From Desmodesmus armatus (Eukaryota; Chlorophyta; Chlorophyceae; Sphaeropleales; Scenedesmaceae): a stretch of DNA of 64,000 nucleotides. Each line of letters starts with the position of its first letter. Position 1 is the stretch's first letter. The stretch is taken from NCBI GenBank assembly GCA_007449985.2, contig VIIQ02000709.1:186001-250000 (forward strand), read 5' to 3'. Under the pieces are notes generated by a model. That model saw only the letters and a program-made list of their open reading frames with translations. It was not told the DNA's origin and ran no database searches. Below are positions 10,401 through 19,585 of this stretch, in pieces. Both the position numbers and the translations under genes were made by a program.

Positions 10401-13400
10401 ACGATGGCTGCGACAGCGGGCATGGAGCCTACAAGCTGCACCAGGTTGCTGAAGCCGAGGGATGGCAGGTGTAGGTGCAGCCCTGTGGCCTGTAGGAGGT
10501 CCTGGGGTAGCTGGCGCAGGGGGTAGCCGGCCTCGCTGGGCACATTCATTATGCGGTTGCTGGCAGCATCTGTTGAGGAGGGAGGGAGGGGGGCAGGGAG
10601 GAGAGGAGGGTGGGGAGCAGCAGCAGTCAGTGGAACAGACTAGTAAGGCAGATGACGCGGTGTGGATCACACGATGAACTGACTACCCTCCAGCCCAGCA
10701 CAGGGCAACAAGCATGCAACGGGGAAGTGTGCTGTGCACATGCACCTCCGATACACACAGGCAGCCGGCAATCCTACCAGTATTGACTGCTAGTGTTCCT
10801 CCCTGTGATGCCTCAACAGCTTACTCACCAATGCAGCGGGTATGTTTGCCACCTTGCTCCGCAGCACATTGGCCACCGCCGCCATCACCTGGCCCTTGTT
10901 GCTGTCACCTCCTCCTCCCGTTGGCCCACCTGGCCCACCATACCCTCCAGCACCTGGCCCCCACCACCCCGTGGTCCTGGCCCACCCTGGCCCCGCCTGG
11001 CCCAGCACCCGCTGCTCCCCCACCCAGTGCCGGAATGAGTGAGGCAGGAGTCAGGGCGCCGTGAGGGCCGGCCCCTGCTGCTGCTGCTGCTCTCGGGCCT
11101 TCCTTGAAGGGTGTAGGGGCTACCGGGGGCTTTCTAGCAGCAGTAGTGGGGTCCTCAGGGTCCCATTCGGCCAGGGTAGGGCCTGCTGTGCTGCCAGGCG
11201 GCGTGTGTATGCGTTGTTGAAGAGGCTGGGGGTGTTTGCTGGTGGCTGGGATGATCACCACACGTCGGGGAAGCCTTGCACGGGCTGTGTGTGCAGGAAG
11301 GCGCTGCGTGTGATCAGCCGACACTCGTTGACAACTCCTGCAGGGGGATGGGGACAGCGGCGGGAGGGGGCGCACGACAAAGCATGTGAGTGCCTGGCCA
11401 TGTTGACGTACCAAACAGCAGTTGAGACATGTCAGCAGCAGTGACCCAGTAGTCACCACAAGCACCCAGCAGCTTGACTGCACATTCCACAAACCAATAG
11501 TTGTACCAACAAGCAGCCACTAAGCATAAGGCCCCATATCAGCATACCATACCATACTTCGCGGGTTCGCCCATATGCTCTGCTCTGCCACTACAGAGAC
11601 AGACAGGAGACAACACAAAGACACACCGCTTCATTCTTTCATTCCAAACAACACTCACAGAAGACATAGGCTCACCTGCACCAGCTGCTTGAAGTTCTCC
11701 ACCCCCAGGAAGTTGAGTGGCGGCTCAAACCCAAACACCCTGCTGAACGCCTGCTGCACCACAACCACAGGGTACGCAGTCAACCCATCGCCACTCGTCA
11801 CTGCCAAGCTACTCCCGCGAACACCCTGACACCGCTGCTGCCAACTCTGCTGTCTGCACTGCACCAGGCCAACTGATGCAGCAGCAGCAGCAGCGGCAGC
11901 AGCAGCGCCCTTGCGGGGTGCTGGGCCAATGGAGGATCCATCCTGCCCCTGCCTGCCGGGGGCGGTGCCTGTCCCCCCTGCTGCAGCACGATGCGTATGA
12001 GTAGCCTCAGGTGCAGCAATGGTGAGGGGCGCAGCAGCAGCTGCTGCTTGTGTGTGAAGGTGAGTGCTGTGTCGGGCAGGGCTGCCACTATGCTGGTGAG
12101 GCCGTCACCCTTGGGCAGCAGCTGGGGGCTCAAGCTGTAGCCATACTCAAACTGCAGGGATGTCAAGGGGAGGAGGGAGTCGAGGTGGGCAGCCGGCATA
12201 AATGTGAGGAAGAAACACTTGCTAGCACCTGTGCATGGCCATTGCAAAGGACCACCTGCCGGGGGGGGGGGGGGGGGGTAGCAGTGCAAGTTGCAGGTGT
12301 AGAGGCCATGAAGAGGTCTTGATGTCTCAGCAGCAGCTGGGGGCTCAGGCTGTAGCCTTACTCAAGCTGTAGGGGGTGGAAGGGGGGGGGCGGCACAGGA
12401 CAGATGGTGCATAGGTACCTGGGGTTAGTTGGGGCATGGGGGACCGATATGAGGTCACACACGGTCCCCTCCTCACTAACGCTGGTGCCTGGCAATCAGC
12501 AACATCTCGTCTTGCTCTGTGCAGCCCAAGCCCTTGATGGCAACCAGTGCCCCTTTGGTGGTGTGGCACACTGCGTCCATGGCTAAGGTTGCTGACCAAC
12601 ACACCACCCAGTGCATGTCTGTAAATCAGCCCTGGCTTATCGGCTGCAGACCAAGCCGCTGCCGATAACCCAGGGCTGATCCACAGACATGCACTGGGTG
12701 GTGTGTTAGTCAAAAGCCGTGGCAGAGCTCTTGGTGTATCCAACACAAGCCAAGGACCTAGCTCAATGCCAACACCAATACCAACACCAATACACCACAC
12801 CGACAGCCACCCTGATGATCATGGCAGCAGAAATGTCCATGTTGCAAGTCTGCAGCTGAAATGGCAAGATACCCCAATACATATACCCGGGGGGGGGGGG
12901 TGTACAAGTGGATACCTTCACCTCTGGGCGGTACTCTCCAAACTTGATGAAATGGATAGACCAAAACAGGACCAAGGCCTGCCCTTGGCAAGCACCCTAC
13001 CCAGACAAGTCAACAGCCAACCTTGATGGAACAGATGGAGCTGCTGACCTTGGTGGTGTGGGACAGTGCGGCTGTGCGCGAGTAGCCCCTGCCCAAAGTT
13101 TATGCCCTCAGACCGGGCACCAGTCGAGATGATGGGCAGGGTCTTTGGCCCGGGACAGAGTAGGCCACCCATGACCATGGAGCCCACACAAGCACCAAAA
13201 CAGCATCCGCCCCTACACCTGCTGACTGACCCCTACCCCCCCCCCCCCCGGGAAGAACCCACAAGTGGTACGAACGCAGAAGCGCCGATCTACCTTGGTA
13301 CACAGCTTGTGCTACCGACATATGCAACCGTCCCCAAGAGCCGTGTCATGCCACCAGTTGACATGCCACATCATCATGCCAAGATTGAGTCTAGCAGACT

Positions 13401-16400
13401 TCAGCAAACCCCTTGGCAGCATGACAAGCCGATGGGTGCAGTTGTCCCCAGGCATTTGTCAGTGCATGTTGAAACACTGGCATTGTTGTGGGGCAATGCC
13501 AGTGTCACAACTGGCAGCACTGTTCAGATGTCTGGGGACAACTGCATCAATGGGCTTGCAATGCTTCAACTCAGGTTTGCTGAAGTCTGCTGAACTAGTT
13601 CATGATGCAGCGTGTCCAATGGTTCGCTTCAACAATTCAACAGCTGCTATGAGTTTTGAGATGCTATGCCGTCTGAAACACCACCACCAGCACTACAACA
13701 GCAACGCAGGACACGTGCTGCCTCCACACAAATTTGCATAGCGTTGTGCTCGTGTTGTGCCTTACGTACTTGACCAAACGGGAAACTTTGACAGTACCTC
13801 AAGACACAGCACGCCTTACCAACCAATTGCAGTTGTATTCAAAGGCCCTGTCAGTGTTGCCAGTTGATGCAATGGCAGTGCCGTTGAGATCTGCCGTACC
13901 ATCAACTGACGACACTGACATAACCCAGGGGACAACTGCAACTGTTGGACGGGCATGCGGCAAAGCCAGGTACCAGCTGTATAAAGTCTGCCAGACCTGT
14001 ATCAGCCCATGGTGCCTTTGGGGCATGACATGCACAGCCTCGCAGCTGTCCCTCATCCCGATGTGTAGTGCCGTTCTACCCCCCCACCCCCCCCTCCCCA
14101 CACAACCCCCACCCCACCCCACCCTACCCCACCCCACGCCCCACTCACCCCACCCCCCAACCTGCACAACCCAGGTCTGCATGAGGCAATATGACAGCAG
14201 CCCACCCACCTCAAAGGCTCCCATCAGCTCCTGCAGGGTGACATCACAGCCGATCTGTGGCTTGTAAACCTTGCCGCCACTGCTTCCACCGCTGCCGCCA
14301 TTGCTGCCACCTTGTGCCACCAGATGGCCCATGAGCCGCTCCAGCAGTAGCCCAATGTCAGCCTTGGTGTGGAGCGGCCAGCAAGCATCCTGCAGCACAG
14401 CCAGCAACACATCACTTCATAAGTGGCATTGCAAGGACAGTCGATGCTTTCTCCCACTTGTAAAGAGCCGTGCTGGCACCAGATACTCAACCTCAACAAC
14501 ACATCGATGTGACAAGCAGCGGGGGATGGTGACGTTGGCAGTAATGTCACCATCTGCACTCATGACAGCAGGGGCGGTGAGCGAACTTGCCTTGAAGGCA
14601 GCAGAAGACACTGCCGCAACAACAGCATGCCAAGTGGCTCAGATGCATAAGCATGCCTGAGGGCTCGACTGCACCCCAAGTCAAACCTCTGCAGGGACGC
14701 CATCCATGACTGCTGCCTTCAGCCACACCAATGCTGTGTGCAGTGCAAGCAGATGACACACCAAAGCGTGCGGGTACTGCAAGCCCCATGCGCCCTGACA
14801 CCCTTTGGATCTGACCAGTAGCACTCACAAGTTGTTTGGCAGCCCCTCCTTGTCTGACGGCATAGTCTGCAGCAGGCTGTCAAACAGACCAGGCAGCAGC
14901 AGCAGCTGGTCCAAAGACTGGCACCCCAGCTGATGCAGCAGCCCTAGCGATAGCCCAGGCACCAACTTCACCAGCCACTGCGCCAGGCCTGGCGTGCTCT
15001 CTGGTCCTGCTGCTCCTGCTGTGTTGGGATCTGCATCTCCTGCTGTGTCTTGCTGCTGGCCTGCTCCTGCTGCATCAGAGTGGTCGTACAGCATCCAACC
15101 CCTGGTGCCCCTGTTCCTGAGCCGGTCAACACCTGCATAACAGGAGAGTCACAGGCGGTAACATGCAGAACACAGGATACAGAACACGTTATAAGCACAC
15201 ACCGTGTATACACACCATGCACACACACAGACATAGCACGCAGGTACCATTGCTTCAAGTCCAGCTGGAGGCTGTTTCAGCTGCAGTCAACCCTGCCAGA
15301 TGCACAACAACTCCACATCAGCAATAGCGAGGAGTTTTGTTGTGGCAATGGAGATTGGCAGAGAGCACATGGCAGCAAGCTGGGCCAGCCAACAAGTACC
15401 ACAACTTCAACAGTTAGCGGGCACTTTGTCTTGAAGCAAGTTGTAAATTTCTTGCTCCCATATCCGCGTGATATCCTCACCTGTGGGTTGAGCAGCAGTG
15501 CCCCCAGCTTGTCATGCAGCTGCAGCAGCAGCTCCACATCCAGCCCCATCGCAGCACTACCCACCAGCACAACCCTCCGCCCACCACCTCCACTAGCCCC
15601 CAGCGCAGGAATACTGGCAGCAGGCGTGCAGGCCTGAACCCAGCAGCTGCGGCAACAGGAACAGCAGCAGGGGGAGGGCTCTGTGCTGCTGCTGCTAGGG
15701 CTGGTTCGTCCAGGAGGGTGGCAGGTACTGCTGAGAGTGATCCTTGGGAGCTGGGGCCAGCTGCGGGGCTGGTGGTGCTGCTGCTGAGGATCTGCCTGAC
15801 CACAGCCTCAAACGCTGCCACATCACCAAGCTGCAACACACGAACACGCAGGCACAGGCAGCAAGTGATCTCTCAAACCACACAGCGCACAACTCATAAA
15901 ACATGCTCATAGCTTGAACAGCAGGAGTTGAGCTGATCATAGCTGAGCCATGACCAGTGCTCAACGCAGGCTGCAACCAACACTATCTTTGCCCCATGAT
16001 GCCGCTTTGCTGCTGCTGTTGCTGCTGACTTTGAACACAGACGCCTTGTGCAAACATCTGTCAGAGCTGCCAAGGCCTCTGTACAGGAGACACTACAGCC
16101 CTTTGCCAAACACAGCGCTGATTTGGAGACATTGTATGTTCACCACCCCTGTGTGTCAACCAGCCCTGTCCCCCCACCTGTATGTTGAGCTGCTGTGATG
16201 CAGCCAGTGCCTCTGCCTGGAAGGCACCCAGCAGGTCAACCAGGGCCAGGGGCTGCTGCAGCAGCAGCTGCTCAGCAAGGGCAGCCACACGAGGCTGCTG
16301 CTGCTGCATCACACGTGACACCTCCTGCTGCAGAGCAACAAGATCCACTTCCGCTGCTGCTGCCGCTGCTGCTGCATCACTGGACATGCCGTTCATTGCA

Positions 16401-17398
16401 GCCTGCTCCTTTGTGCCATTGGCTTGCGCAGCAGCGGGGTCTGCACCCTTCTGCTGTTCGTCTTCCAAGCCCTGCAAGAGCTCTGCATCCTCATCCTTGA
16501 CTCCTGCAGCAGCAGCACCCCCCACCCGCCTGCTGCCGCTGCTGCTGCTGCTCTGCCACGTGCTGCGCCCACACCTCAGCACCCGCGATCCTGCGAGCCG
16601 CCATACTCAGCGGCAGCAGCTGCCGCCGCAGGAACATCACCAGCTGCTGCTGGGCGCTGCTCTGCTCGGGTTCTGTCAGCGGCATGGTAACTCCCTTGAT
16701 GCTCACACAGGCTATTGGACCGGCCGCATCCCCTGCTGTACTGCCTTGAGTAACCCCGAATGCTGCAGCAGCTGCCTCTGCCGCTGCAGCAGCACCCATC
16801 AGCACCCGTTTCAGCACAGGGTTGGGTGTCGGGGCAGCAGCGGACGTTGCTGCGCCGTTGGGCACTGGGGTAGTGCTGCTGCTCGCTCTGCTGTGCTGGC
16901 CTTGTACTGCTCTGCATCAGCCATGATGTCCTGCACTGAGAAGGTTATGCTGGTGGAGTTGCAGACGTGCTGCATGAGCCTGTCGATGTTGACATCTGGG
17001 GGGCTGCTGTAGTCCATGGCTGCTGTGCGTACATCACTAGGTGGGACTGGCTGGTGCTGGGGCACGCATCTGCACAGCATCACCCAATACCCAGCTGCAG
17101 CAGCAGGACGAGACAGCAGCAGCAGAAACGCAGCAGCAGGAGCAGCAGCACCAGGAAAAGGTCAGCAGGAGAAGCAGTAAGAAGCTTTGAAGAAACAGCA
17201 TGTGACAGCTGCATTGGTTCTACAGGCTTGGAGACCCTCCTTTCCAGTCACACTGTAGTCCACATTAGGCCCCGCGCGAACCACAACATACTTCTGTGTT
17301 TCCCCTCTCCTGCTATCCCTTGGCAGCAGCAGCCCTGCAACCTGTTGCTTGCTGCACCCTGCAACTGATGCTGGCAGCATGACCCAGCCTACTGACAC

Positions 17399-17437
<39 letters not shown>

Positions 17438-18997
17438 TCAGGCACACTCACTGCACCAGCTCCTTGACCTTGCCAAAGCCCAGTGAGCGGTGGTCCAGGT
17501 CGTACCTGTGCACACACAACACACACGACACAAAGAAGGGCATGCACGTATCAGCAGCAACCCTTGGTGGCACTGAAGCCAAGCAGGGAGAGAACATATC
17601 AAGCTGCACTTGTAGTTCTACAGCACTCTGTAATCTGCACAACACTTCAAGACACCCTTGTGGTGCTACAGCCTTCTGTGAGCTGCACAAGTGAGCTGAT
17701 CAACACTGCAAGAAAAACTTCAGTAGCTGGGGCTAGACAATGATACATGCCTTGGAGTGGCCTGGTCTGTTGAGGACAGTTATGCAGAACAGCATGACGA
17801 TCCTCAACAGATCAGGCCAATCCAAGGCATGTATTAATGTCTAGCCGCAGCTACAATAAGTATATGTATATGTATATGTTTATGTATATACAATATGTAT
17901 ATGTATATGTATCCAGACTCACTTGTAGGTGTCAAAGAAGTCTCCCTTGAACTTGCACAGGTCGTACCCCACCTCCCTGCCCTGCTGCTTAGCATTCTGC
18001 TGGGCCACGAAGTTCATGATCACGTACATCAGCGACTGCACATCACCCAGCACGTGCACAGGACCCTTGGGGGCCGGCCTGATGGCACCGCCTGCCCTGG
18101 GGCCGCCACCACCTGCACCTGCTGCTGCATTGGGGACACCACCTGCACTGCTTGCGTTGGCGTCACCCTGCTGCTGCTGCTGCTGCTGTGGCCGCTTTGG
18201 GGGTGGCGGCTGCTGTGAGTTGTCCTGCTGCATATAGGAGTCTCCTGGGCCCTGCTGTTGGTCACCCTGCCAGGGCCTGTTGCTGCGAACCATGGGCCGC
18301 TTCTGAGGGGGGCCGGACAGCGGCGTGTAGGCCTGGCGTTTCATGGGCCGGGGGTGGGGCCAGACGGGGGTGCTGGCTGGACCCCTCCTGCTGCTGGACC
18401 TGGCCCGCCGCCCATCTGCTGCTGTAGCTGCTGAGGTGCACCTGGCCCCATCTGCATCTGCTGGCCTGCAGGTTGCATCATGAGCGGTGGCTGCTGCTGC
18501 TGCTGTTGCTGAAACTGCTGGTGCTGGTACTGCTGCTGCTGCCCAAGGACCATAGTCCTTATGCCTGCGTTGGATGCCGCACCCTGCTGCTGCTGCTGTG
18601 GGGGAGGAGGCTGCTGTGGCTGCTGCTGCATGAGCTGCCCTTGAGGGGAGAACTGCAGCACAGTGGGCCTGATGGTGAGGGCCCCGCCTGCCGCTGCTCC
18701 CTGGTTCACTGGGGTTGACAGCTGCATCATGTTGCCAGATGGTCCTGGCCCCTGTGCAGGCACACCGACGGGCTGCTGTGGCCTGGGCTGCATCTGTAGC
18801 ATCTGGGGCTGCTGCTGCTGAGGCAGCAGGATGGTTCCAGGGGGTGCCTGCTGCATGCCTGGTCGGACTTGCAGCAGCGTAGGCCCCTGACCAGCGGGTG
18901 GCATGGCGCCCAGGGTGATGGGACCCCCTGCGTTCGTCCCTGGCGGCAGGCGCATCATCTGGGCGCGGTGATCTTGGAGCCCTTGGTGGGGCTGCAT
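7428..18997 (-). CDS. large multi-exon protein with OST-HTH/LOTUS-like modules and a prion-like Gln/Tyr-rich tail
   Basis: Probably one long gene, possibly two. The proposed start is the ATG at 18997 (MQPHQGLQDH), followed by a Gln/Pro-rich leader with a frame change near 18340 that needs an intron or a sequence error. Three OST-HTH/LOTUS-like modules are the firmest features: 17934-18060 joined to 17452-17505 (ends SLGFGKVKELV), about 11675-11830 (FGFEPPLNFLGVENFKQLV), and 10840-10920 joined to 10390-10566 (LPSLGFSNLVQLVGSMP). Weaker relatives are at 14830-15000 (LGCQSLDQLLLLPGLFD) and 12060-12159. Helical exons lie between them (16060-16600, 14260-14410). The end, about 7430-9500, is a Gln/Gly/Tyr/Ala low-complexity tail with YQQYQQYYQQY repeats and a VKIE SUMO-type site near 9095. 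LOTUS domains are known in RNA-granule and small-RNA proteins, where they bind RNA or the Vasa helicase. A role in RNA regulation is inferred. The exon model is approximate. Confidence 0.5.
10390..10920 (-). other. OST-HTH/LOTUS-like module 3
   Basis: One exon ends KGQVMAAVANVLRSKVANIP at a GTGAGT donor near 10826. The next starts at about 10566 with DAASNRIMNVPSEAGYPLRQ and continues LPQDLLQATG, then LPSLGFSNLVQLVGSMPAV. Together they give leading helix, basic segment, G-F-x-N-L-V-x-L-V and a short strand (AAIVFT), a complete module. Confidence 0.6.
11675..11830 (-). other. OST-HTH/LOTUS-like module 2
   Basis: The exon reads TAYPVVVVQQAFSRVFGFEP, then PLNFLGVENFKQLVQ, and ends at a GTGAGC donor. 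The spacing of the F-G pair, the LGVxNFKxLV helix and the preceding helix match the second half of an OST-HTH domain. The first helix must come from an upstream exon that I could not place. Confidence 0.5.
12330..12371 (-). pseudogene. decayed duplicate of a LOTUS-gene exon start
   Basis: On the minus strand this is an about 90% copy of the start of the exon at 12159, including its acceptor (CTACAG here, CTGCAG in the original). The original reads FEYGYSLSPQLLP. The copy changes TAT to TAA, giving an in-frame stop after two codons, and similarity is lost after about 42 bases. It lies about 200 bp upstream (in gene orientation) of the intact exon and looks like a dead tandem exon copy. Confidence 0.6.
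12593..12712. repeat. long inverted repeat (hairpin A) in the LOTUS gene
   Basis: The arms 12593-12644 and 12661-12712 are 52 bases each and match at 48 positions, with a 16-base loop. The ends read TGACCAACAC and GTGTTAGTCA. Read as RNA from the minus strand, the strand of the host gene, three of the four mismatches become G-U pairs. No transposase and no clear target-site duplication was seen. It could be a foldback element, a MITE-like remnant, or a small-RNA precursor. Confidence 0.85.
17400..17436. repeat. 37-base poly-C tract
   Basis: An uninterrupted run of C on the plus strand. In the minus-strand gene it is a G run in the intron, about 15 bases after the 5' splice site of the exon that completes LOTUS module 1. 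Confidence 0.9.
17723..17854. repeat. long inverted repeat (hairpin B) in the LOTUS gene
   Basis: The arms 17723-17776 and 17801-17854 are 54 bases each, identical at 49 positions, with a 24-base loop. The ends read GTAGCTGGGG and GCCGCAGCTAC. It lies inside the intron that splits LOTUS module 1. The arm sequence is unrelated to hairpin A. Confidence 0.85.
17859..17913. repeat. TATATG microsatellite
   Basis: Interrupted TATATG hexamers directly beside hairpin B, in the same intron and just after the 5' splice site of the upstream exon in gene orientation. Confidence 0.85.
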
Positions 18998-19585
18998 TCT
19001 GCCCGTGCCTGCCCACAAACAGGTTCAAACGCGGCCTGAAATGCAAGAAAATTGATTTCACCTACGCTGCAACACGAGAGATGTGCAGAACAGATGCACC
19101 CATGAGGTGAGAGTGATGAAATCTGCTGCTGCTTGCTCGCTGTGCGTGTGCCAGCAACAGTGCGGCAACAAACAGAACGATTTCGCTTATGTTCCGCACA
19201 GGTGATTGAGATGATTAGCTGTTGGGATTATCTTCGGCAACACACACCCTGGCCAACCAAACCTCACAAAACCTGATGTCTTCTGCTATCAAGATGTCAT
19301 ATCGTCAATTTTACCTCCACGACGTGCTTGTAAGCATCAGTTCCTGTACAGGGGTGCAGACGTCGATGGTGTTGTGCTGAAGTGTGAAGTGATCTGTGCT
19401 GGCCAGCAGCTGCTGTTTCTCTGTGGCTTTTCTTCAGTCCTGCTGGGTTCAACCAAGAGTGCAGGGTTAGCCTATACAGTACTATAGGTTCCCTGCCACA
19501 AGCTGCTTGGGCCTGTTTGTTGGAGGCAGCCTCTGGTCCTTTTGCCCCCTAGGGGCCTAGTGGTGTAGCAGTGTCGGCGACCGCC
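18998..19585. promoter_or_regulatory. divergent 5' region between the LOTUS gene and UPF3
   Basis: About 590 bp separate the proposed LOTUS-gene start on the minus strand from the UPF3 start on the plus strand. No further exon is evident, so this should hold both promoters and 5' UTRs. No TATA box or known element was identified. Confidence 0.4.

Larger units (their letters stand above)
17452..18060 (-). other. OST-HTH/LOTUS module 1, split by an intron
   Basis: The first exon gives DVQSLMYVIMNFVAQQ and then GDFFDTYK. It ends in AA at 17934, before a GTGAGT donor. The second exon, 17452-17505, begins with the completing G and reads YDLDHRSLGFGKVKELV. The phases join cleanly. The pattern is a leading helix, a basic/aromatic middle, then G-F-x-K-V-x-x-L-V, which is the family pattern. 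The intron (17506-17933) contains a 54-bp-armed hairpin and a TATATG repeat. Confidence 0.65.

Noticed and set aside
11061..11444. Plus-strand Cys-rich frame at 11 kb
   Set aside because: It is the antisense of repeat-rich LOTUS-gene exons and has no domain of its own.
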